Shown here piece by piece: positions 24,998 to 32,864 of a stretch of DNA of 64,000 bases. Below the pieces are notes generated by a model. That model made no database searches, was not told where the DNA came from, and was given only the letters and a program-made list of their open reading frames with translations. Source of the stretch: JBJXGE01 sp046154185 (GTDB lineage: Bacteria; Planctomycetota; UBA8108; UBA1146; JAJFFE01); the NCBI GenBank assembly GCA_046154185.1, contig JBJXGE010000068.1:41059-105058 (forward strand), given 5' to 3'. Each line of letters starts with the position of its first letter. Position 1 is the first letter of the stretch. The position numbers were made by a program, and so were the translations under genes.

Positions 24998-27180
24998 TGA
25001 TGGCCGACGGCGCACCACCCACTTTGCCGCCCGAAGTCCAAGAACGCATTCCGGCGTTGCGGCGCCAACGGCGTCAACTACGCGTCGTCGGCGCGGTCTT
25101 TCGCGTCGGCTGCCTGTTGTCAGCGTTTTGTTGGCTCGCATTTGGTCTCGATTGGACGCTCGAATTGCCGGTCGCGATCCGCGCGATCAATTTGGTGGCG
25201 GCGATCTGCATTCTGGCAGTGGGAATTCGCACGTATAGCCGCTTCGCCGGCCAGCCGGAATCCGACGCTTGGCTCGCGACGCGGATTGAAGCCGCGACGG
25301 GCGACCTGAGCGCGTCGATCATCACCGCCGTGGAACTCGCGAACCCGCAAAATCCGCGCTCGCAGCTTTACTCGCCGCGCCTCATTCAACGCACGGTCGA
25401 GGAGGCCGAGGCACAGTTGCTGTCGGTCGGGGACGCCTCGCTCGTAGCAAAGCGCGGCACAATCGCCGCGTTCGGCATCTTTGCGATGATGTTCACGCCA
25501 CTCGCACTTGCGGCGGCGCTGCGGAAGGATCTCGCGCAAACTTTTCTCGAGCGCGACGTGTTGTTGCGCTCGACGCCGTGGCCGCGCGAGAACTTTCTCG
25601 TCATCGAAGAGCCGACGGACCCGGTCACGCTCATCGCAATGGGGGATCCGCTCACAGTGTTGGTGCAACGCGTGCGCGGCACCGAAGCGCGCGCCGCAAT
25701 GGAAGTCGAATTTGCGGGCGAGAGCGGTCGGCAGATTTTCGCGCTCGAGCAGAAAGGCGCCGATCGCTTTCGAAAAGTGTTCCGCAACGTCACTCGAGAT
25801 TTTGGCTTTCGCGTCGTGTCCGGCGATTTTCGGAGTGAAATCTACGAGATTCGCGTTCGGCACCGACCGCGGATCGAGGATATCGCCGTGACCTTTGACT
25901 ATCCGGACTATACGGGGCTCGACGCCGCAGCGGCTGCGAGCGGCGCGGAAGCGACAGCCGCCGTTGCTTCAAGCTATGGTGGTCACATAAAAGTCCCGTT
26001 CGGCACGATCGTCAAATACACCGCGCGGGCGTCGATCCCCGTCGCGACCGCGCTTTATTTCCTAGAGTACCAGGAGGGGGGCGAAACGCAGAGCCGCAGT
26101 CACGAAGTCGCGATCGTCGATGGCACGAAGTTGTCGGGGGAGTTCACCGCCGATCGCGATGGGCACTACTACTTTCGCTTGGTATCGAAAGACGGTTTCG
26201 AGAACCCCAGTCCCATTCGATTTCGCGTCGCGGTGGTGCCGGACGCGGCCCCAAACCTCGAGATCACGCGGCCCGCAAAAAACCTCGAAGTGAGCTTACG
26301 CGCCATTTTTCCGATTACGGTGAAGGCACAAGATGACTATGGATTGAGTTCCGCGCGGCTCGCCTTTCGCGCGCTCCAGGGCGATGGGCCGCTCGAGGGC
26401 GATCTCCTATCGACCGATATTGCGCTGAGCGAGTTGGCGGGACTCAAGAGTGGCGAGGTCGATGCGACCTGCGACCTCGAGCAACTCGTCGTGGCGCTCA
26501 AGACGTCCGTGGGGAGTCGCATCGAATACACGGCGGAGGGGCGCGACGCGCTCAATCAGCTTGGCGTCGCGCGGAACTTCGTGTTGACCTTGGTGGCCGA
26601 TCAGGATCTCACGCGGATCTTGCAGGACGAATTGACGCTGATTCGCGAGAGTTTGGAGCAGAGCATCGCGATGCAACGCGAGAGCCATCGCGAAGGTTTT
26701 GAGCTTCTGGAGCACGCCCGCATCAACGGCGGCAAAGTCCCAATGGAAGACTTGCCGGCGCTTCGGCAGGCACGCATACAAGAGGAGCGCATCGAACTGC
26801 GTTTGCGGGAATCCGTCGCACGCCTCGGTGAACTCATTCAGCGCGTCTCGGACAACCGGCTCACATGGCAAGATCTGCCGTGGATTCAAACGGTTGAGGA
26901 GCGGCTCAGTCGCATCGTTGCCGAGCAGATGCCGCCCGTGCTCGCCGACTTGGCGCAAATTCTTCGACTCGCTGGCGACCAACAAGCGCTCGCGAGCCAC
27001 CTCGAGCACAACCTCGATCTGCAACAATCGGTGATCCGCGCGCTCGCGGACTTGTTGATGGAACTGCAGGAGTGGGGAGACTTACGGTCACTAGTGCGCA
27101 AGCTCGAAGAGCTACGCAACTCACAAAACGAACTCGAGCAACAGGTCGAGCAGAAAATCCAAGAGAAGCAACGGCCTTGA
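24997..27180 (+). CDS. Large membrane protein, DUF4175-like
   Basis: A 727-residue protein with three predicted membrane helices near the N-terminus (about 38-56, 60-78, and 150-172), then a long extracytoplasmic part. Beta-rich segments (such as RIEDIAVTFDYPDYTGL, HYYFRLVSKDGFENPSPIRFRV) are followed by a long charged helical C-terminus (LTRILQDELTLIRESLEQSI onward) ending in coiled coil (QNELEQQVEQKIQEK). This layout resembles the DUF4175 family that accompanies MoxR/VWA clusters. Three start codons are stacked (GTG 24994, ATG 24997, ATG 25000) behind GAAAGG; all overlap or touch the preceding stop. The family name is a resemblance call, not a proof. Confidence 0.7.
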   Translation: MMADGAPPTLPPEVQERIPALRRQRRQLRVVGAVFRVGCLLSAFCWLAFGLDWTLELPVAIRAINLVAAICILAVGIRTYSRFAGQPESDAWLATRIEAATGDLSASIITAVELANPQNPRSQLYSPRLIQRTVEEAEAQLLSVGDASLVAKRGTIAAFGIFAMMFTPLALAAALRKDLAQTFLERDVLLRSTPWPRENFLVIEEPTDPVTLIAMGDPLTVLVQRVRGTEARAAMEVEFAGESGRQIFALEQKGADRFRKVFRNVTRDFGFRVVSGDFRSEIYEIRVRHRPRIEDIAVTFDYPDYTGLDAAAAASGAEATAAVASSYGGHIKVPFGTIVKYTARASIPVATALYFLEYQEGGETQSRSHEVAIVDGTKLSGEFTADRDGHYYFRLVSKDGFENPSPIRFRVAVVPDAAPNLEITRPAKNLEVSLRAIFPITVKAQDDYGLSSARLAFRALQGDGPLEGDLLSTDIALSELAGLKSGEVDATCDLEQLVVALKTSVGSRIEYTAEGRDALNQLGVARNFVLTLVADQDLTRILQDELTLIRESLEQSIAMQRESHREGFELLEHARINGGKVPMEDLPALRQARIQEERIELRLRESVARLGELIQRVSDNRLTWQDLPWIQTVEERLSRIVAEQMPPVLADLAQILRLAGDQQALASHLEHNLDLQQSVIRALADLLMELQEWGDLRSLVRKLEELRNSQNELEQQVEQKIQEKQRP

Positions 27181-27187
27181 CGCGTGT

Positions 27188-27210
27188 CTATACTTGGAGA
27201 GCGCATGGTT
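27188..27210 (+). promoter_or_regulatory. Possible −10 element and leader motif before the coiled-coil gene
   Basis: CTATACTT (27188-27195) contains a near-consensus −10, TATACT, and is followed after 9 bases by ATGGTT. The same CTATACTT-N9-ATGGTT arrangement recurs at 30564-30586 in the next large gap of the cluster. No −35 box is at the right distance here (TTGACG at 27177 is too close). Low confidence. Confidence 0.25.
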
Positions 27211-27308
27211 CGGTGTTCGAGTCCCGCGTAGGGAGTTGCCGCATGACGGATGTTTCTGACGTGGCGGACAAGTTTCGCACACGACACATTTTCCAAGGAG
27301 GCCGCGCT

Positions 27309-30300
27309 GTGAAATCTCGCCCACTCTTCCGCTGGTCAAGCTGCTGGGTGGCGCTCGCGATCGTCGTCGCGACGAGCGCCGGCGCGATGGGGCAGACAAC
27401 GAGCGGCGGCAGCCGGCTGTCGCGACTACAGACCGAAGCGCGCGAGTATCTCGACACGATTCGCAAGCAGATGGAAGTGCTCGAGCAACGACTCGCTGAG
27501 ACGCAACCGGATGACGCCGGTCGGCTCAAGCGTGCACGGACGCGAATTCTCGAGTCGCTTCTCGAGCAAGAGATGCGGGAGATCAGTCGGCTCCTCGAGC
27601 AAGACGATTTCAACCCGGCGTTGCAACAGCGGATTCGCGGCGTACGGACTCAGATCGATCAGATCTTGCTGATATTGCAGGACCGTGGACTCGATCCAGA
27701 GGACTTGGCGCGCCGCATGGAAGAGCTCGAAAAGAAGAGCGCGTCGCTGCGGGCGCTGGCCGATGAACAACGCAATTTGTTGGACCGCACGAAGCAGATC
27801 GAGGACGCGCGGTCGGAAGCCGAGAGTATTTCCGAGCTCAAAAAGGAGCTGGAACGACTGACGCGCGAGCAAACCGAGTTGCGCGAGCAATCGGCTGCTC
27901 GAGAGTTGGATCCATCCACGATCGCGGAACTGTCGCGCTTGGAAGCGGAAGCGCGCGCGCTCCGTGAACAGATCGCCGAGCAAGCAGAACAAGCAAAGAC
28001 TCAGGAAGCGCATGCGGCGGCGTTGAGTGCGCTCAAGGAAGCGGTCGAAGACCTTCAGGATCGAGCCGAGGCGAGTTCGGAGCGAACGAAAGAACTCACC
28101 GAGCAGGCGAGCGCGAGTGGACGATCCGCGGCGGAGCAGCTCGAGGCGCTCAAGCGTGATAGCGAATGGCAGGAACTGAAAGGCGACGACCGCGCGCGCG
28201 CGGAAGAAGCAGCCGCGATCAGCAAGGAACTTTCGCGATTGGCGGAGTCGCTGGAAAAATCGAGTGAGTCGAGCGCGTCTGAGAGCGCGACCGAGCGCGA
28301 GCGACTCGCCGAAGCGCGCGCGGCGTTGGAACGCGCCGCAACCGCGGCGCGCGCGAGCAGCGAACAACGCGATGCGCAACCGTCGGCGAGCGGCGAGTCC
28401 GCGGCCGCCGAGCAGCGCGAACTGACCGAGGCGGTGAAGGCACTGGAATCCGCGCAGCAGGCGCAGGCGCAATCCGAGGCGGCGCGCAGCGCCGCGGACT
28501 CGGCGCGGAAGCAGAACGGCGAGCTTGCGCAGCGGCAAGAGTCATTGCGCAAGGGCTTCGACGAATGGACGAAGCGGCCCGAATCCGCAATCGATGATGC
28601 GGCGCGCGAAATGGCAGAGGCGATTCGGGCCCAGCTCGCGGAAGCCAGTCAGGCGCTCGATCGGCTGCGCAAGGGCGGTGAGAGCGAGCAGTCGTCGCAG
28701 GCGACATCTGCGAGTGGTCAGCAGAGCGGCGAACAGCAACAGGGCAGCCAGCAACAGGGCAGCCAGCAGCAGGGCAGCCAGCAACAGGGGAGCCAGCAGC
28801 AGGGCAGCCAGCAACAGGGGAGCCAGCAACAGGGGAGCCAGCAACAGGGGAGCCAGCAACAGGGGAGCCAGCAACAGGGGAGCCAGCAACAGGGAAGTCA
28901 GCAACAGGGAAGTCAGCAACAGGGAAGTCAGCAACAGGGGAGCCAGCAACAGGGAAGTCAGCAACAGGGCGGCGAGCAACAATCGCCGCCGAATCAGCAA
29001 GGCGGAGAGCGACCAACGAGCGATGAGTCGCAGCCACCAACGCCTGCGGAAAATTCCGAGGCGGCGCAGGAAGCGTTGACGAAGGCGGCCGATGATCTCA
29101 AACAGCTCGGCGAGCATTTGCGCTCACAAGGGACGGCGGCGGGCCGCCAGGAACAACTCGCCGCGCAAACACGCGAACTCGAACGCAAGATCGAGGAGCT
29201 GCAGAAAAAATTAGCGGCCAAGGAGTCTTCGAGTCCCGAGGAGGATGAGCGGCTCAAGAAAAAACTCGGCGAAGCGCGCGAAGCGCTCGCGCAAGCGCAA
29301 GCGCAGATGCAGAAGGCCGGCCAGCAGCTAGCCGGTGGAAAGCAGCCATCGGACGCCGCCAAATCCGCGCAACAAGAAGCCGGGAAGAAACTCGACGAAG
29401 CGGCGAAGGCGATGGCCGAGGCGGAGTCACAAGCGCCCGAGCGACTGAAGCGCAAGGAAGAGGATCTCGCCAAGATCAAGGAAGAGCAGGAGAAGCTCGA
29501 GCGCTTGACGCGTGAGCAAGCGGCCGAAGAACAAGACTCGGCGACGCAGCAGTCGATGTCGCAAGCGGCGCAGCACATGGACCAAGCGAGTGAAGAGTTG
29601 GCTAAAGGTCGAAGCTCGCAGGCGCAAGCGGAGCAAGAGGAAGCCCTCGCGCAACTCGAGCAAGAGCAGCAACGCGTAGAGGAAGAGCAAGACAAGCTCG
29701 ACAACTTGAAGGCCGAGCAGGATCTCATCGACATCTTGGCGACGGTCGAAGAAATGTCGGATGAGCAGGAGAAGATTCTGACTGCGACGCGCGAACTCGC
29801 GACGCAACTTGCCGACAAGCGACCGGATCGGGCCGCGAAAATAAAACTCCGCGAACTCGCTGATCGCGAAAAAGCGCTCAAAGAGCGCGGCGCCGGGATC
29901 AAGACCAAACTCGACGAGGAGCGCGCGCGTGTCTTCAGCTACGTGATGCAGGAAATCTTGGCCGAGCTCGATGTGGCGATCGAAGCCTTAAACCCGGGGT
30001 TCGATCCCGGCACCTACACGCAAGACTCGCAAGCGGAGATCATTGCGGCGCTCGGTCGGTTGAAGGACGCGCTCGAAGAAGAGCTGCGGCGTCGGAAGCA
30101 ACCCGAGAGCAATCAGCCCCCGCAGCCTCCACGACCAAACGCCAAACCTCCGCTCGTTCCGCCGATCGCCGAGCTACTGACCCTCAAGCGGATGCAGCTG
30201 GAAGCGATGCAGCGCACGCAACGGCTCGAGCGCGCCCGGAAGCCCGGCGAAACCGAACTCGATGCGTATCAGCAGCGCTTGCTCGATAAGCTCGCACTGC

Positions 30301-30431
30301 AACAGGGCACGATTCTCGAGTTGACCGAGAAAATCGCCGAAGACTTCAACAAGAGTCTCGAAGAGCAGAACGCCGCACCGCCGTCGGGCGAGGAGCCGGC
30401 GCCACCGAAGGAGGGTGAGAAAAAGCAGTAG
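27309..30431 (+). CDS. Very long secreted coiled-coil protein with Gln-rich repeat tract
   Basis: A 1040-residue protein. I chose GTG 27309 because AAGGAGG (27295-27301) lies 7 bp upstream and a signal peptide follows (WSSCWVALAIVVATSAGAMG); the frame itself is open further upstream. After the signal the chain is almost wholly charged heptad-like helix rich in Glu, Gln, Arg, Lys and Ala, so long coiled coils are expected. Residues 478-552 are a perfect 15-fold QGSQQ repeat. A Pro-rich hinge (about 935-955, with PPQPPRPNAKPPLVPP) precedes a last helical segment with TLKRMQLEAMQRTQ. Such rods are often encoded next to DUF4175-like proteins in MoxR/VWA clusters. No enzymatic motif is visible; a periplasm-spanning or structural role is inference. 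Confidence 0.82.
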   Translation: MKSRPLFRWSSCWVALAIVVATSAGAMGQTTSGGSRLSRLQTEAREYLDTIRKQMEVLEQRLAETQPDDAGRLKRARTRILESLLEQEMREISRLLEQDDFNPALQQRIRGVRTQIDQILLILQDRGLDPEDLARRMEELEKKSASLRALADEQRNLLDRTKQIEDARSEAESISELKKELERLTREQTELREQSAARELDPSTIAELSRLEAEARALREQIAEQAEQAKTQEAHAAALSALKEAVEDLQDRAEASSERTKELTEQASASGRSAAEQLEALKRDSEWQELKGDDRARAEEAAAISKELSRLAESLEKSSESSASESATERERLAEARAALERAATAARASSEQRDAQPSASGESAAAEQRELTEAVKALESAQQAQAQSEAARSAADSARKQNGELAQRQESLRKGFDEWTKRPESAIDDAAREMAEAIRAQLAEASQALDRLRKGGESEQSSQATSASGQQSGEQQQGSQQQGSQQQGSQQQGSQQQGSQQQGSQQQGSQQQGSQQQGSQQQGSQQQGSQQQGSQQQGSQQQGSQQQGSQQQGGEQQSPPNQQGGERPTSDESQPPTPAENSEAAQEALTKAADDLKQLGEHLRSQGTAAGRQEQLAAQTRELERKIEELQKKLAAKESSSPEEDERLKKKLGEAREALAQAQAQMQKAGQQLAGGKQPSDAAKSAQQEAGKKLDEAAKAMAEAESQAPERLKRKEEDLAKIKEEQEKLERLTREQAAEEQDSATQQSMSQAAQHMDQASEELAKGRSSQAQAEQEEALAQLEQEQQRVEEEQDKLDNLKAEQDLIDILATVEEMSDEQEKILTATRELATQLADKRPDRAAKIKLRELADREKALKERGAGIKTKLDEERARVFSYVMQEILAELDVAIEALNPGFDPGTYTQDSQAEIIAALGRLKDALEEELRRRKQPESNQPPQPPRPNAKPPLVPPIAELLTLKRMQLEAMQRTQRLERARKPGETELDAYQQRLLDKLALQQGTILELTEKIAEDFNKSLEEQNAAPPSGEEPAPPKEGEKKQ
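28740..28964 (+). repeat. 15-bp minisatellite, 15 copies, coding for QGSQQ
   Basis: Fifteen head-to-tail 15-bp units of the form CAGGGNAGYCAGCAR encode QGSQQ; a sixteenth, degenerate unit reads GGE instead of GSQ. Units differ mainly at third positions (GGC, GGG or GGA for Gly; AGC or AGT for Ser; CAA or CAG for Gln). The length is a multiple of three, so copy-number changes would keep the frame. Runs of near-identical units (four aggggagccagcaac in a row at the centre) suggest recent slippage or local recombination. Confidence 0.95.
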
Positions 30432-30563
30432 CTGCGGTTTTCTTGCCCGCGCTGCGCGCGATTCGCCGCGTTAGGTCGCAATCTGCGAACGAGTTAGCGC
30501 CCGACGTCGCACGGATCCGCGCTGGTGCGGGGATCGCCTGTCGGGTTCCCGCGCTGGAAGCAG

Positions 30564-30586
30564 CTATACTTCTGTAGCCGATGGTT
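30564..30586 (+). promoter_or_regulatory. Possible −10 element before the small secreted protein
   Basis: CTATACTT-N9-ATGGTT, matching the arrangement at 27188-27210, lies in the 219-bp gap before the gene at 30651. TATACT (30565-30570) is a fair −10, but I see no convincing −35 at 16-18 bp. The shared 14 bases could be chance. Confidence 0.25.
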
Positions 30587-30650
30587 GCGTTCGCGTGGAG
30601 GCCAGACATAGAATCCGGACCTCAGACCCTGACGAACGGAAGGCTTGCCG

Positions 30651-31046
30651 ATGTTCACGAGTGCTAGATTTTTCGCTCGCAAACTCTCCTGGCTGGGGGG
30701 TTTTGCGTTCGCTGCCAGTATCGGGTTGGGTTCACCGGCGACGATGTTTGCGCAAGCCGTCAGCGAGCCCAAGTCGAAGGCTGAAACTAGTTCAGAAACC
30801 AAAGCAGCGACGGATGGGAAGCCCACCACCGCGGAGAAGTCGCCGCGTGAAGTCCCGCCTGTCGATCCGACGGCCGGCGCCAACCCGGCGGACCGCATTA
30901 AGCAACTGCTCGGGGACATCAACGACAACATGAAGCAGATCGAGAAGTTGCTCGATCAGAACGACACCGGCAGTGGGACCACGGCGCTGCAATCAAAAGC
31001 GGTTGAAAAGCTCGACGAACTCATCGAAGTGATGGGTAAGACGTGA
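30651..31046 (+). CDS. Small secreted protein, N-terminal part, ending at an in-frame TGA
   Basis: A 131-residue product. ATG 30651 follows GGAAGG (30638-30643) with 7-bp spacing and gives a clean signal peptide (FFARKLSWLGGFAFAASIGL up to FAQA). A Lys/Thr/Pro-rich linker and a helical segment (ADRIKQLLGDINDNMKQIEK, then KAVEKLDELIEVMGKT) follow. The TGA at 31044-31046 then stops translation, but the same frame stays open for another 128 codons with matching composition and a conserved-looking C-terminal domain (next entry). In related clusters I would expect one protein of about 260 residues. The TGA is therefore either a nonsense mutation, a base error, or a recoded/read-through codon. Confidence 0.7.
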   Translation: MFTSARFFARKLSWLGGFAFAASIGLGSPATMFAQAVSEPKSKAETSSETKAATDGKPTTAEKSPREVPPVDPTAGANPADRIKQLLGDINDNMKQIEKLLDQNDTGSGTTALQSKAVEKLDELIEVMGKT

Positions 31047-31145
31047 CCGTCTTCGTCCGGCGCCCAGTCTGGTGCGCCAAAGCCGTCAAGCAGCCCGTCC
31101 GGCCAGGAAAAGAAAGACCAAGAACTCGCGAAGCGCCAGCAACAA

Positions 31146-31433
31146 ATGCGCGAGCAAGCGCGCAAGCAGCAACAAGAGCAACAGAAACAGCAGGGCGCCA
31201 AGCAGGAACCAAAGGATCCCGGTGAGTCGCCGAACAACGAGTCGGCGCGCGCCGAGAATCCGAAGAATGAAATCGGCGAACTGCGCGCCCGTTCTGGGCA
31301 AGGTCGCTGGGGACGGTTGCCACCGAGCGTTGTCGAGCAAATGTACGACAACGGCCGGCGTAAGCTGCCGATGAAGTACCAAGTGCTGCTCGAAGAGTAC
31401 TTTCGCCGGCTGCCTGCAACCGAGAAAAAGTGA
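31146..31433 (+). CDS. C-terminal continuation of the split secreted protein (WG-LPP domain)
   Basis: The frame is the same as the gene ending at 31046 and is open from 31047. It begins with a Ser/Pro/Gly linker (PSSSGAQSGAPKPSSSPSG) and a Gln/Lys-rich helix, then GRWGRLPPSVVEQMYDNG and PMKYQVLLEEYFRRLP. The WG-x-LPP ... Y..LLE.YFR-LP pattern resembles the C-terminus of small secreted proteins in planctomycete MoxR/VWA clusters (from memory). The first internal ATG (31146) has no ribosome site and would lack an export signal, so independent translation is unlikely to give a useful protein. It is best read as the second part of one protein made only by read-through, or as the remnant of a broken gene. 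Confidence 0.5.
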   Translation: MREQARKQQQEQQKQQGAKQEPKDPGESPNNESARAENPKNEIGELRARSGQGRWGRLPPSVVEQMYDNGRRKLPMKYQVLLEEYFRRLPATEKK

Positions 31434-31546
31434 GCCTGCTAACGATCACGCGCCGACGCGGCCCCGAGACCGTCTCGGCGCGGGATTTTCGACTACGACC
31501 TGAACTCCGGCGCTTGGCCGGACTTCGGCGTTCTCTCGCACTCGTG

Positions 31547-32788
31547 ATGTCGACGAAGCATATGCGAGCGAGCGTGCGAGTAGCGCTGCTTGCGCTGATC
31601 TCGTGCTGTTTCGCAGCACAGGTCGAAGGCGCGCGGCTCGCCACGGATTCTGACAATCACGAACAACTCGAGAACCTGCCGCCTGCGAGTTACGCGTTCG
31701 CGCCGCCATCTGAGCGCGTCCCTCCCGCTGATGATCCCGAGAAACCGCAAGCAGGTGACGGCGCTCGAGCGACCGGCGATCACGCGGAGTCGCGCCGCAT
31801 TGCGCGCGGTTCCATTACGCCGGAAGCTGACGCAGCAATACGGCGGGGTCTGGATTTTCTCGTCAAGCGCGATCTGCATCGAAGCGGCGACGGTTCGTTT
31901 GACCGCGAGTTCCCGGTCGCGCTCACTGCCCTCGCGGGCATGGCGCTGCTTGGCTACGGCGCCGAATACAAGCGCGGACCCTACGGCGCAAATCTCGCGC
32001 GCGCGGTCGAGTATCTGCTCGACGCCCGTCGTCGCGACGAGCACGGTTATTTCCAGGACGGCCGCTCGAAGATGCATGGTCATGCGTACGCGGTCTTGTT
32101 CTTGGCGCAAGTCGCCGGTTCGGTGTCCTCGGACGGCAAGGATCGAGAGATTCGCGAGACCGTGCAGAGTGGCGTGCGAGTCATCGAATCTTCGCAGACC
32201 GCCGAAGGCGGATGGAACTACGATCCGCGCCGCGACAAGGGTGACGAAGGCTCGATTACTGTTTGTTGTCTGCAAGCCTTGCGGGCGGCTAATGACGCCG
32301 GCTTTCTCGTCGACAAGAAAGTCATCGATCGCGCGGTCGACTACATGCGCCGCAGCGCGAATCCGGATGGTTCGTTTCGATATTCGCTTTCGAGCGGTTC
32401 GGATCGTCGTTCTTACGAGCTGACGGCAGCCGCGGTTTCGACCTTAGATGCGGCCGGCCTCTACACAGGAGAAGTCCATAGCCGCGGCGTCGCTTACATG
32501 AAGCGGCGTTGGCAAGAGAATCCGAAAAAACCGCTGCTTGCTTGCCACTTCGAGCAATACCGACCATACGGGAATTTCTACGCCGCGCAGGTGTACCACC
32601 AACTCGGGGGAGAAACTTGGGAATCTTGGTCGTCGCTCAGTTACCCAGCGCTCATCGAAGAACAAGATTCGGACGGTTCCTGGAAGAGCAGCTATGGCAG
32701 TTCGGAGGATGGCAAAGTTTTCGGCACCGTCATGTCGGTGCTCATGCTCGAAATTCCGCTCGGCTATCTGCCGATCTTCGAACGTTGA
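31547..32788 (+). CDS. Secreted prenyltransferase/squalene-oxidase-repeat (alpha/alpha-barrel) protein, copy 2
   Basis: A 413-residue protein. ATG 31547 (or 31562) gives a signal peptide (VRVALLALISCCFAAQVEGA). The frame extends up to GTG 31430, which overlaps the previous stop as GTGA, but that adds 39 Arg-rich residues before the signal, so I prefer the later start; this choice is not firm. QW-like repeats are clear: GLDFLVKRDLHRSGDGSF, AVEYLLDARRRDEHGYF, TAEGGWNYDPRRD, AVDYMRRSANPDGSF. The protein ends VFGTVMSVLMLEIPLGYLPIFER, almost the same as copy 1 (23885-24997). The cyclase DXDD motif is missing. It closes the 18-kb cluster. Confidence 0.82.
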   Translation: MSTKHMRASVRVALLALISCCFAAQVEGARLATDSDNHEQLENLPPASYAFAPPSERVPPADDPEKPQAGDGARATGDHAESRRIARGSITPEADAAIRRGLDFLVKRDLHRSGDGSFDREFPVALTALAGMALLGYGAEYKRGPYGANLARAVEYLLDARRRDEHGYFQDGRSKMHGHAYAVLFLAQVAGSVSSDGKDREIRETVQSGVRVIESSQTAEGGWNYDPRRDKGDEGSITVCCLQALRAANDAGFLVDKKVIDRAVDYMRRSANPDGSFRYSLSSGSDRRSYELTAAAVSTLDAAGLYTGEVHSRGVAYMKRRWQENPKKPLLACHFEQYRPYGNFYAAQVYHQLGGETWESWSSLSYPALIEEQDSDGSWKSSYGSSEDGKVFGTVMSVLMLEIPLGYLPIFER

Positions 32789-32864
32789 ACAGGGCCATGC
32801 GCGCGAATGAGTCATTTCGAATCCGTGCCCACGGTCGCTGCTCGGTAGCGGCGGGGCGCCGCGT

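Noticed and set aside
27200..27240. GTGTTCGAGTCCC stretch that looks like a tRNA T-arm
   Set aside because: The flanking bases do not form the 5-bp T-stem, and no acceptor, D or anticodon stem can be drawn upstream, where the end of the DUF4175-like gene lies.
28219..29117. Two minus-strand frames with regular PVAGS and LLLAP-type repeats
   Set aside because: The repeats are only the complement of the QGSQQ minisatellite read in other frames. They have no signal peptide or ribosome site.
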